Shown: positions 29,897-39,926 of the stretch, in pieces
Numbering within the stretch: position 1 is the first letter of the stretch
Layout: each line of letters opens with the position of its first letter
Assembly (NCBI RefSeq): GCF_012220205.1
Contig: NZ_CP047225.1
Location: 1-64,000 of the forward strand
Source of the DNA: Mycoplasmopsis gallinacea
GTDB taxonomy: Bacteria > Bacillota_I > Bacilli_A > Mycoplasmatales > Metamycoplasmataceae
Reading direction: 5' to 3'
Length of the DNA stretch: 64,000 nt
The notes under the pieces: generated by a model
What the model was told of the DNA's origin: nothing
The model's input: the letters and a program-made list of their open reading frames with translations, nothing else
The model's database searches: none
Position numbers and translations under genes: made by a program

Positions 29897-29931
29897 TAAA
29901 AAGTAAAATATAGTAAAAAGAAAGAAAAATC

Positions 29932-32109
29932 ATGAAAAAAAGTACTAAATGACTTTTTCCAATTGTCGCTCTAGGTTCGCTTACTGCAGCTGGAGCTGCA
30001 GGGTATGGAATATATGCTTCTGGTATGCTTCAAAGCCTTTTAAATAGCTCTTCAAATCAATATTTTGCTCCAACAATTAAAAACATTACTGATGATATTG
30101 CTATTCGCAAAGAATACAAGCCTCCGTTTTTTTATAAGGAAGATGCAGAGCAATATAATGCACTGATGAGCAAATTAGTTACAGATTATGATCTTGAAAC
30201 ACTTCAAATTGATCCAGGTAAATCCAAAAAAGAAATTGTTGAAAATTACTACAAAAGTGCAGATAGATTCATTAAAGATGATAAAAACATTGATAATCAA
30301 GTGTATCGCGAATATGTGGATCCAGTAACTAAAATCAGATTTGTAGATTTTGCTTACTATGAAGATGAAATAACCGAAACTAATGAAGATGGGTCCATTA
30401 CAACTTATAAAATACCAAGATACTTGCTTGGCGAAGAAGGTTTAAAATTACTAGCTACTGAATTTAAACGTAAAATACCTTTTGGTCCTGAAGTTTTTGC
30501 ATTAAAAGAAGTTAATATTAACAACTTTTTTGTCTCACCACCTAAAACTAAGGGGCTATACATTCAAGAACTTCAAAACATCTATTTAAATGGGGCTAGC
30601 TTAGCTGAAAAAGGTTTAGACTTATTTTCAATTGTTAAATATATGACAACCACCTTATTTCACGAATATATGCACCACTGAGCAACATTTTATGCTGAAA
30701 CTGGAAAAAAATCTGATCAAAATACAGATCTAAATAATAAAGATATTAAAACTCAGCAGCTTCTTTATTACAAAGATTCTTCAGTTTCAAGTTTAGCTAG
30801 TGGCCACAAACATTCGCTTACTCAATATTGAAATGGTTATTTTTCAAGCAATTTTAAAAAGCTTCTAAATTATGATGTTGATAAAAAAGCTCTTTATAAT
30901 AACCCAATTAAAACTACACTAAAGGTGAGTCCAGATCTTGCTGAAAACACCTTATTTACAACTTTATCTTTAAATGAAATTTGAAGATTAGCCAACGAAA
31001 CAAACACTGCAGATATTACAAACAAATTCACAACTGTAGATGATACCCAATTAATTTATGGTGTAAATCAAAGCGATACTAATAAACCGGAAATTAAATT
31101 TGAAATTGGTTTAAATACAATTCAATATTACTTTTCATTAACTGAACTTGTTCCACGTGAATATACAAAATATGCTTTTGAATCATATTTTGATATCAAT
31201 GATGATAATAATGCTCAAAAAAGAGATTTATACTTAAAAAATAATGGTTCATATGTTTCATGAAGCGGGCTTTATTTTACAAACTTAGAAAATAGAAAAA
31301 CATATAACTATCTTCCTTCAGCTAACGTTGAAGATTGATGAAAAACTTTCTATATTAAGCCATCTAATCAAATTTTAAAAGTTTCAAAAAAACAGCCTGC
31401 ATACCTTGCTTATCCAAATAACATTTTTGATGCTTCCAAATTCATTGATGAAAATGGAAATATTCTTGAGAAGGAAAGAACTAAAAATAGATCAGAAGAA
31501 TTTTACCAATTGTTCTTAAATACAATGGGATATGGAAAAGAAATTGCTCAAATCTTCTCAGATAATAAATGAAAATGAGGTGATTCATTAAATGAAAATC
31601 ACAAGTATCACACCGCTATTGAAAGCGAAGATGCTTACACTCAAGATATTAAATTTATTGGTTATATGCCAAGCAAAGAATACACTGGTTTTGCAATTAT
31701 TAAAAGCTCAGGTGATATTCAAGTTACTCCTTTTGAATACCAAGACACTTTTAGTTTCTTTGGTAAATCAAAAATAGACACAGGGGCATCACTTTGAGAT
31801 CCTGCTGCTAGAAATGAGCAAATTAGAAGCAGAATTTATCCAAAGGAAAAATATTATCCTTATGTAACTAAAGATTTTATAAAATTAGAAAATAATTCAG
31901 TGATTGCTTTATGAAAAGATCTTAACCAAAATGGAATTTATGATGCTGGTGATGAAATTGTTAAAAAAGAGCTTTCGCTTCCATCGCAAAGATGGGTTTC
32001 AACAGAAAAATCATCACTTGCTAGTCAAAATTCAGAAAAAAATTCAAATACATTTAAAATTACTATAAATAATATAGATTCTCAAACTAAGATTCAAGTT
32101 AAAAACTAA
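29932..32109 (+). CDS. MYPU_1760-type zinc metalloprotease
   Basis: 725 residues in one frame through about ten TGA codons. Residues 7-30 form a signal or anchor helix; there is no lipobox Cys, so it is probably membrane-tethered and outward facing. The zinc motif HEYMHH is at 244-249 (HExxH). The size, the motif and its placement match what I remember as the MYPU_1760 metalloprotease family; I could not test this. A third zinc ligand cannot be assigned. It is followed after 17 bp by the DUF402 gene. Confidence 0.75.
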
Positions 32110-32126
32110 TTATGAAAGGAGGGAAT

Positions 32127-32837
32127 ATGGAATGAGATTTTTCAAAATTAAAAATTGGTTCAATGATTAACGTTCAGGCCTATAAACACAATGGATTCTT
32201 GTATCGCCAGTGAAATGGTGCTAAAGTAATTTTTCAAAACAAAAGACACATTGTTTTATTTTTATATGGAACTAAAGTAACTGAATTTAATCGCGAAAAC
32301 AATGGGTGAAAATATAATGAAAATGCTATTTGATTTCTTCCAAAAAACTCCTTTTATAATGCTATTGTTCTTTTTAAAGAAAACATTGGAAAATATTATT
32401 ATATAAACATGGCTTCAAAACCTATTTTTGAAGATAATACAATCAAGTTTATTGATTATGATTTAGATATTAAATGCTATCCTGGTAAGAATTTACAAGT
32501 AGTTGATCGTGAAGAATTTAGCCAAAATTCAAAACTTATGAACTATAGTGATGAAATTAAAACCAAGATATATGAAGAGATAAAAAACATTATCGAAGAT
32601 TACAATAGTTTTTCTTACTTTTTTAATGATGAAATTATTGATTATTATTTGGAAATACTCCTTAAAGATAAACTTATTAGTAAAAACTTTTATAACTATG
32701 CTTTAAGTCAAGAAATTTCTTCAAGCAAACCTAAAAAAGCTAAGAAAGTAGTCAAAAATAATAACAACAATAAAAATAAACCACAAAGGCAAAATAAACC
32801 AAAAAACTTGCAAAATAGTCCTAAAAGTCATAAGTAA
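32127..32837 (+). CDS. DUF402 family protein with basic tail
   Basis: 236 residues. Start at the ATG at 32127, placed by AAAGGAGGGA; the ATG inside that sequence's left flank (32112) is out of frame. The N-terminal part (about 1-165) matches DUF402 in outline: IGSMINVQAYKHNGFLYRQW, then an acidic metal-binding stretch (FIDYDLDIKCYP). Firmicute members hydrolyse nucleoside tri- or diphosphates. The last 45 residues are a Lys/Asn/Gln-rich tail (KKAKKVVKNNNNNKNKPQ), not part of the domain. Cotranscribed with the metalloprotease. Confidence 0.78.
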
Positions 32838-32858
32838 ATCCTTATGGCTTTTTATTTT
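32826..32858 (+). terminator. Terminator of the metalloprotease-DUF402 unit
   Basis: AGTCATAAG and CTTATGGCT form a stem with one G-T pair, followed by TTTTTATTTTT. The stem begins inside the last codons of the DUF402 gene. Confidence 0.8.
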
Positions 32859-32939
32859 TGAATTTGGGCGTATATAGCTCGCTAGCAAAATTGGTTATAT
32901 TAAACTACTAGATTTTGGCCTTATTTTGCCCACTTTTCC

Positions 32940-32968
32940 TTCAAAAAATGTCAATTATCGTATATAAT
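32940..32968 (+). promoter_or_regulatory. Promoter of the exporter leader
   Basis: TTCAAA, a 17-bp spacer, then TATAAT at 32963-32968. The start site would be near 32975, so the leader ORF at 32978 is leaderless or nearly so. Confidence 0.65.
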
Positions 32969-32977
32969 TACCCTGTT

Positions 32978-33040
32978 ATGAACAGAGTAAATGCAAATGA
33001 ACGTTTTTACATCAAGAAATCAGTTATTGGAGCTCAATAA
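32978..33040 (+). CDS. 20-residue leader peptide (predicted)
   Basis: An ATG within a few bases of the predicted transcription start opens a 20-codon frame, MNRVNANERFYIKKSVIGAQ, ending in TAA. It is followed by alternative terminator and antiterminator helices and then by two ABC exporter genes. The position and size are those of a regulatory leader peptide. Translation is inferred; the peptide resembles nothing I know. Confidence 0.5.
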   Translation: MNRVNANERFYIKKSVIGAQ

Positions 33041-33049
33041 TTGTCTTTT

Positions 33050-33119
33050 GTATTGTTTTGTGAATTTGCTAATTAAGAAATAGTTTGAAATACTGAAAAT
33101 AAGGCCACAAGATCAATAC
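33050..33119 (+). promoter_or_regulatory. Predicted antiterminator helix
   Basis: GTATTG (33050-33055) can pair with CAATAC (33114-33119), and TTGTG (33058-33062) with CACAA (33106-33110). This uses the same bases as the 5' half of the terminator at 33105-33139, so the two helices exclude each other. The 5' arm starts 10 nt after the leader-peptide stop codon. Confidence 0.5.
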
Positions 33120-33139
33120 TAAAGATCTTGTGGTTTTTT
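33105..33139 (+). terminator. Attenuator terminator before the ABC genes
   Basis: CCACAAGATC and GATCTTGTGG form a perfect 10-bp stem with a 9-nt loop, followed by six T. It lies in the 5' leader, 70 bp before the first ABC gene and after no full-length gene, so it must act by attenuation. Confidence 0.75.
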
Positions 33140-33209
33140 ATGTTCATAGCGATATTAATATAAAAGAAAAGAAAATAAAGGATAAATTTTATAGAAAGGA
33201 AAATTATAG

Positions 33210-34838
33210 ATGCAGAATGTTTTGAAAAAGAATTGGTTTATAGCGGTTTTAGCAATTGTTTTTACCGGAACCATTTTTGCAATCAACTTTTTACAAGTAT
33301 CTTATTTTAATAAGTTTTTGGCTTTTTTACAGCTTGATTCTAAAGATCCTGAAGTGAAAAATGTTTTAATCGCATTTCTTTTAATAAGTTTATTTGCAAC
33401 AATTTCATATTTAATTAATGAATTTTTCTTTTTAGTCTCAAATTACTTACTCAAAAAGACTATTTTAAGAGAAATGATTGATAAGTTGTTTTCAACAAAC
33501 TTTGCTAAGTGAGCATTTGTTCCTGAACAAAATAAGCTTGTTGCTTTTGCTAATTCACCAGATCTTTTATCTAAGGGATACTATTTAAGCTTTATTAATG
33601 GGTTTATTCAACTTGTTTCATTTTTAGCTACTTTAATTTCTCTTGCGATAATTAGTCCAATTGTACTTGCATATATTTTGCCACTGATAATTGTTGCACT
33701 TATTTTACCAATGCTTGCTCATAAAAAAGGAGATCAATTATCTTATTTAAATAATCAATTAATGATAAATCCGAAGAAAATTTCTTCAAGTATTACAAAG
33801 CAAATTTTCACCCACTCAATTAATGGTACTTTTGAAAACTTAGAAAAAAGTTACAAAGATCAGTTAAATCAAGAAGTTGTTACTAACATTGATCTTTTTA
33901 GCAAGATTTATGGTTCATTTGTCTTTTGACAAGACTTAATTTCAATTATCTTTTCAGCTTTAGTAATTGTGATTTCTTTAATGATTGCTTTATTTACACC
34001 TAACTTACTTGCTATTGCGCTATTTGGAACCATTTTAACTAAATTGCCTTCATTTAAATCATTTATTAAGGAAACTTTAGGAATGTTTTTAAATGTTTAT
34101 ATTTGCAAAATGCACTTTAAACAAATGCAAGAAGATTTATATTCAAAAAGTGAATTAGCTGCTAATTTAAGTGATGCTCCAAAAGAGGCACCATTAAATT
34201 TTGAGAAATTAACTCTTGCTAATGCAACTATTATCTCTAAAGAAACTAACGAAACTATTTTAGAAAATGTTAGCCTTAGCGTAAATAAAAATGACAAAAT
34301 CCTCATCTTTGGTGAAAGTGGTGGAGGAAAAAGTTCGCTTGTGCTTAATTTAACTGGATCAATGACAGTTATTAATGAAAGCCAAATTTTCATTAATAAC
34401 AAAGAAGTTAATAACTTAGATTTATTAAATCAAAGCTATTTAACTAATGAAAAAGAAAGTTTGTTTGAAGGAACCTTACTTGAAAATCTAACTTTCTTTA
34501 ATGATACTTTAGTTAATGAAACTAAAAAGCTAGTAAAACTCTTTGACCTAGAAAAACTAGATCTAAATGAAGCAATAAACATTGAAAACTTGCAATATTC
34601 ACATGGTCAATTACAAAGAATTTTGCTCATTAAAGCTATTAATTCAGGCAAAGAAATTTTATTTTTTGATGAATCTTTAAGCAATATAGATGAAAAAACA
34701 GCCACTGAAATCTTAAAATATTTAGCAAGCTTAAACAAAACAGTACTTGTGGTATCTCACAACCATACACCTGAGCATAAAGAATTATTTAACAAAATCT
34801 GAAAAGTAGAAAAAGGAGTACTTCATGAAATGAAATAG
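33210..34838 (+). CDS. ABC exporter half-transporter, subunit 1
   Basis: 542 residues in one frame through TGA. The first 310 residues hold five or six hydrophobic helices of the type I exporter fold. The ATPase has Walker A GESGGGKS (368-375), Walker B ILFFDES with the catalytic Glu, and H-loop VVSHNH. The signature motif is SHGQLQR, where the usual first Gly of LSGGQ is replaced by His. GAAAGGAAAATTAT precedes the ATG. It overlaps subunit 2 by 14 bp, and the pair probably forms a heterodimer. Substrate unknown; a peptide, lipid or drug is possible. Confidence 0.85.
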
Positions 34839-36372
34839 ACTGATTTTTCAAGATCGAAAGCTATTTATAATTGCAGTTTTATTTAGAGTATTTTCTTCTT
34901 TTTTAACCATTTTAGGTCTTTGATGTTTTTATCAAGCAATCGAAAATCTTTATGCTGATAATGTTAATACTTCTTTATATTACATTCTTGGATTTTTTGC
35001 TTGCGAAATTGTAGGTATTTACATTGAATTTGAGAACCAGAAAAAATTCATGAAGTTAATTTATGTAACTCAAAATAACTTACGGAATGCTTTCATGAAT
35101 AAATATTCTACATTTCACCCAAGAGAGTTTCTTAATAAATCAAATGAAATGTTACTTAATAACTTAGAAACTGATTCGCATTACATTGCTCAATATGCAC
35201 TAATTCATGTTGTAATCTTTGGACATTTTTCGTTATTAATTGGATACATCATTTTGTATGGAATTTTATCTTGAAGCATTCTTTTAATCTTGCTTGCTTT
35301 AACAGCTTTAAAATTACTTTTAAACCTAGCAATTGTAACTTTAAAAAGCAAAATCACAGTTAAAAAGCAGTCACTTCAAAACGATATATATGTCAAAATT
35401 GGAAACTACATTTCTAACTTTAGCAATTTCGTTTTTGCAAATAAAAAAGAGCTGCTAGCTAAATTATTTGTCAAAAGAATTGACATAGTTTATCAAAAAG
35501 AAGCTAAATATAGCGCTCAAAGTGAACTTATTTCATTTATTAATCAAATGATTAACTGAGCTAGCTTGTTATGCACTTTAGTTGTGGGAATTGTTCTTCT
35601 TAATAACAATTACATTAACTTAGCTTTATTCTTAATTTTTGTTGTGAAATACCAAGAATTTAGCTCAACTACTTCTATGGTGCTTTCAACAGTTCAAGAT
35701 TTTAAAACAATTAAAGAATACAATAATAAAGTTAACCATTTCTTTGGTGGTTTTGCAATCAAAAACACCTTAAATAAAGTAGTATTTGAAAAGTTAGTTC
35801 TTAATAACTTAAATTTTGCTTATGAAGATAAACAAATCTTTAATAACTTTAATTTAGAAATTGCTAGAAACAAAAAGCACTTAATTATAGGGAAAAGTGG
35901 TAGTGGAAAAACTACTTTAACAAACATTTTAACCAACATTATAAATGATTATTCTGGTCATTTATATTTAAATGATTATAAAGTTGGAAGTGATGATGAT
36001 TTATCATTAAACATTTCAGTTTTAAATAAAGAAAATGTCTTACCTGAAATGATTCCTACTTCATATTGAAATAATCAAAGTGTTAAAGAGAAACTTGGAA
36101 ACTTACATATTGATTTTGTCGATTTTGAAAAAGATTTAGATACCAATCAACTTTCACTTGGACAGCAACAAAGATTGAAACTTCTAGAAGTTTTATCTCA
36201 AGATAAACAAATTTATATTTTTGACGAATCACTCAGTAATTTAGACAAAGATAAACAAAATTCAATCTTTGAGTACTTAATGAGTCTAGATAAAACAATC
36301 ATTTTCATCTCACACCATTTTGATGAGCAAATGATCTCAAAAATGGATAAGGTGACAAATTTAAGCAAGTAA
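34825..36372 (+). CDS. ABC exporter half-transporter, subunit 2
   Basis: 515 residues. Membrane helices cover about the first 300 residues. The ATPase has Walker A GKSGSGKT (356-363), signature LSLGQQQR, Walker B IYIFDES and H-loop FISHH. The start at 34825 is set by AAAAAGGAGT and lies inside the end of subunit 1. Translational coupling suggests a 1:1 complex. A terminator follows at 36390. Confidence 0.85.
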
Positions 36373-36389
36373 ATTTGCGAATCAAAATT

Positions 36390-36435
36390 AATCACTCCTT
36401 TGAATTCTACTAATAGAGAGTTCAAAGGAGTGATT
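36390..36435 (+). terminator. Terminator of the ABC exporter operon
   Basis: AATCACTCCTTTGAA pairs perfectly with TTCAAAGGAGTGATT across a 16-nt loop, and TTTTCTA follows. A second weaker hairpin (ACCTATTTTCTAGGT) lies at about 36443-36463. Confidence 0.75.
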
Positions 36436-36503
36436 TTCTAATACACCTATTTTCTAGGTATATTAGATCAAAATTTAACGCTACTAAAAGAGGAAATAAA
36501 AAA

Positions 36504-36531
36504 CTCAGAATATGAAATTTCATATTCTGAG
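36504..36531 (-). terminator. 28-bp perfect palindrome, terminator of the nuclease gene
   Basis: CTCAGAATATGAAA is directly followed by its complement. On the minus strand TTTTTTATTT follows. It lies 15 bp beyond the nuclease stop at 36546. Confidence 0.75.
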
Positions 36532-36545
36532 CAATATTTAACATC

Positions 36546-37736
36546 TTAAATAAATTCTAAATCAATATAAACAGGAAGGTGATCTGATGTTTTTGAAAAG
36601 TAGTTAGAAGGGGTTGTTGAAGTTCCAACTTCTTCATTTCAAATACTTTCTATTGTTGATTTATAAGTTTCATTTTTCTTATTTTCTCTTCAGTTTTTGT
36701 ACATATTAAGCACATCTAATTTAAATATATCTTTGTTTTTCTCAGATTGTCTAAAATATGCTGTGTCATAAATCATTTTGTCATACGGTTGTGAATAACC
36801 AGTTGATCTGCGATTACTTAAAAATGCATCTATACTTTGATTTTGACCGAAAGAGGTTAAGTATTTATCTTGATTAAAATCTTTTCAACCGGCTAAATAT
36901 CCTCTTTGAAATGAAGTTATAAAAGCTTTTTCATTATTTGATTTTATATTTGTGTCACCAGCAAAAATAATCTTTTCTGCACCTAAATTTTTAAAGTAGT
37001 CAATAACATATGTAAGTCCATAAGCTTCACTAATTTCAAAGTTACCTTGGTTTTGTGCTAATGGAATTGCTCCACCATTTCCATCAGGTACTTTTTTAAT
37101 AGATATTTCTCCATATTTGAATTTCACTCCCGGAGAATCAAAGTGAGCAAAAATAGTTGTAAAAAACTTATTGTTTGATTTTAATTTGAACCTTGCTCCA
37201 AAAGGAGGTCTTTGGTATCTTTTTCTTTTATTAGTAAAAGTTCCATTTTCACCAATTAATTGAATTGAGCCATGAAAACTTGCTGAACTAGAATTATTAG
37301 AAAAAAGACTAGGATCAATTTTATTTGCATCATAAACAATTGCAATTTGTTCAACTGTATCTGAATTTACTTCTGGGTTGTCTGCTTCTTCAGGTGTTTG
37401 TAAAATAAATTTGTAGTTTCTAGAACGAGATTTACTATAAAGATTTAATTGGTCTACAATTTTTGAAACTTCATATTCTTTATTGTAATTTAATTCAGTA
37501 ATTCCAATCACATCAGGATTAATTTCACTGATGTTATATGCTAATGATTTAATTTTATAACGATACTCGTTTGTTGCTTCGCTTTCCTCGAGAATACCGA
37601 AATTTTTAATATTATAATGTGCTATTCTTAAATCATGTCTAACAGCATATTCTACGGAAGGTTGATTATTATCTTCGACGTTATTTAAGTTGTTATTGTC
37701 TAAATTTTCACTAGTTCCTAGCTTCAGCTGATTCAC
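36546..37736 (-). CDS. EEP-family nuclease domain (out of frame with its lipoprotein part)
   Basis: 396 residues if counted from a GTG at 37736. The domain belongs to the endonuclease/exonuclease/phosphatase family: AHYNIKNFG, GITELN (metal-binding Glu), FAHFDSPG, GDTNI and the final SDHLPV with catalytic Asp-His. Mycoplasma membrane nucleases (MnuA type) have this domain behind a lipoprotein signal. Here the GTG has no ribosome binding site and no signal peptide, while the overlapping upstream frame (37711-39357) supplies signal and spacer. Removing one G near 37717 would join the two frames. It is therefore either a frameshifted single gene or a recoding site. Confidence 0.8.
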
Positions 37737-39357
37737 TTGGAGTTTCTGTATTTTCTACAGTTGCAATACCATTTGGAAGAACGATTGTTGATGTATAAAC
37801 TCTTTCAGAAATTATTATGTCACTTTTTTCAGGAACAGATTTCTCTGTTGGTCCAGCATTAAAATATATAACTTTATAAGAAAGAAGAAGAGTTCTAGTT
37901 TCTATATTGTACTCAAACGCAACTTTACGATCTACATAATATTTAATTCCAGCTTTTGATTTTGTTTCTTTATATTGAGGGCTTGGAATTGTTAATCTAA
38001 AGTGTTCGTCATTAAATTTGCTTGAATTGAAATCGAAGTAAATTTTAGTACCAGTATATTTTGAATATGTAGAAATATCGTAACCTTTTTCAATATTAAA
38101 GTCTAATGTTTTATCTTTTGAATTTGACTCTAAGTATTCAATATATGCTTCAAAATCAGAATAATCTTGACCATTTCTAAGAACAATTAAATTATTATTG
38201 TTTTCATCATTTACTTTGTCTTCAATGGTTAATTCTCTTGTTTCTTCTACATTTGTATCTGTGTTAGATGAATCATTTGATTCTGGATCTGTTGTATTTT
38301 CTGTTGAATTTGAACCTGTATCTGTTGATACAGGTGGATTCTCTTCAGATGCAGGAGTGTTATTTTCTGCTTCAGTATTTGAAGTATTTGCAGTTTCTTT
38401 AGCTTGAGTTGGTAACTGTAAAACAGAAGTGAAAACAGCATCTGAAATTATGTAAGAACTTTCTTCAATTTGGTTTGGTTCTGAATAAACTACTTTATAT
38501 GAAACAGTAATTGTGTTGTTTGCTTCATCATAAGTAAAGTTTAAAAACTTGCTAACATAATATTTTTGAGTATTACTTGGATTTCAAAGAGGGTTTTCAT
38601 GAGTAGCTAATTTGTAATCTAAAGAATTATCAAAGTTAGCTCTATTTAAATTAAATTCTCATGTTTTTTCTGTATATCCATTTTTTCCGCTGTTACTTGT
38701 AGTAATTGTACCATCTTGGTAGTTATAAATAAGACTACTTGGTTTACCAGTTGTTTTAGAAAAATCGATGTATTTATAAAAATCTGAATAATCAACACCT
38801 TCTTTTAATGAAATAATGTTGTTGTTATCTGAGTTAACTCTCTGAGAAGGAGTTAAAGTTTGTTCTTCTCTATTTTCAGTTGCTGGTTCTACAGTTCCAC
38901 TAGCTGGTTGTGGAGCTGACTGGGTATTTTCAACTGGAGCATTTCCTTCTGATTGATCTGATGTATTTGATGAAGAATCAGAACTTGCATCGCTATTTCC
39001 TTGATTTGGTTGTGCACTATCTGTTGATGATGAATCCGAATTAGCTGTTCCATCCCCTTCTGAGCTAGTTCCTTGGTTTGGTTGTGAATTATTTGATGGT
39101 GCTACGCTTGAATCTGAATTTGATGCGTTAGTTCCTTGATTGCTATCCCCTTGGTTTGGTTGTGAATTATCAGCTGGTGCTGATGAATCAGAATTATTTG
39201 TATTGTTTGGATTTGTAGTTTCTGTATTATTTGTTGTTTTCGCAGAGCTTTCCTCGTTTTTTACCCCTTCTTTTTTAGCTGTATCATTACATGAATACAT
39301 AAAAGCAGGAGCTACTGCAAGTGGTGCTAATAAAAATAATCTCCTAAATTTTTTCAT
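37711..39357 (-). CDS. Lipoprotein with two repeat modules, N-terminal part of a nuclease
   Basis: 548 residues ending in TAG at 37711. Signal peptide with lipobox MYSC, Cys23. Residues 24-165 are a Ser/Asn/Thr/Gln-rich linker with repeated SxxxPxNNSQPNQG units. Two homologous modules follow, each with NN(I/L)I.L..G.DYSDF, then a block like SYIISDAVFTSVLQLPT / SDIIISERVYTSTIVLP, separated by another Glu/Ser/Asn-rich linker. The frame closes exactly where the nuclease frame begins, and the overlap suggests a one-base frameshift in an originally continuous gene. Confidence 0.75.
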
Positions 39358-39737
39358 AATATATATTCCCTTCCTATTAATTATTTTTTATTTGAATTTC
39401 CCAAGTATTATAAAGGTAAAAAAATAGCAAAAAAGAAATTTCATTAAAGTTTCCACAATTAATTAAAAAGTGCTTTTATAAAATTTTTTATAAATTTTTT
39501 CCCTTATAATTCTTTGTTAGAAAAATTAAAAAGCTATTTTATTTAGCTTATTTTTCTTCACTTAATTTAATGATAAATAAATATTCCTTTAATTATCAAA
39601 ATCAAAGTTCTTTTTGTCAATTTTTGACAAAAAAACTGTTTAAATTAATAATTTTTAACTAATTATTTATATAAATATAAAAAGTGATTTTTTACCTTGC
39701 TAACAAAAAATAAGTTTTGCCTTTAACTTTTTTGGTT
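39358..39737. other. Non-coding AT-rich divergent region
   Basis: Between the lipoprotein start (39357) and the metK leader promoter I see no gene. It is more AT-rich than its neighbours, with A and T runs, and must hold the minus-strand promoter of the lipoprotein, which I cannot place. Confidence 0.5.
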
Positions 39738-39743
39738 TATAAT
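39738..39743 (+). promoter_or_regulatory. metK leader promoter -10
   Basis: TATAAT, with a weak -35 (TTTTGC) 17 bp upstream at 39715-39720. It gives a leader of about 175 nt before metK. Confidence 0.55.
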
Positions 39744-39787
39744 AATTGAGCACATTTAATTAAGTGTTAAATATACAAAATATTCGT

Positions 39788-39880
39788 GATGCATAAAGAG
39801 TATGGTAGCTTGACAGCGATGACCATTGCCAACCTGCTAGTTGCAAGGTGGATAGTTAGGGAATTTCCAGCATGCAAAAA
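39788..39880 (+). promoter_or_regulatory. SAM-I-like riboswitch aptamer
   Basis: The leader of metK shows the conserved SAM-I blocks in order: AAAGAG, a short P2 helix (ATGGT with ACCAT) holding GCTTGACAGC and the kink-turn GATGA, then GCCAACC, a P3 hairpin (CAAC with GTTG), CAAGGTG, and TTTCCAGCA. Outer pairing TGCAT (39790-39794) with ATGCA (39872-39876) can form P1. SAM binding would turn off S-adenosylmethionine synthetase. The helices are shorter than in the Bacillus examples, so it would be a compact variant. Confidence 0.7.
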
Positions 39881-39887
39881 TAATCCT

Positions 39888-39926
39888 AACCTCTTTTTTG
39901 TTATCGCGCAAAAGAGAGGTTTTTTT
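39888..39926 (+). terminator. Riboswitch expression platform terminator
   Basis: AACCTCTTTTTTG (39888-39900) pairs with CAAAAGAGAGGTT (39909-39921) with one G-T, and the T run touches the metK ATG. The 3' arm contains the AGAGAGG ribosome binding site, so the hairpin would block translation as well. An alternative helix, GTTAGG (39855-39860) with CCTAAC (39885-39890), would break it. Confidence 0.75.

Noticed and set aside
39786-39926. Upstream in-frame ATG extending metK by 47 residues
   Set aside because: The extension lies in the riboswitch and terminator. MetK proteins begin at the [11 protein letters not shown] block, and AGAGAGG marks the ATG at 39927.
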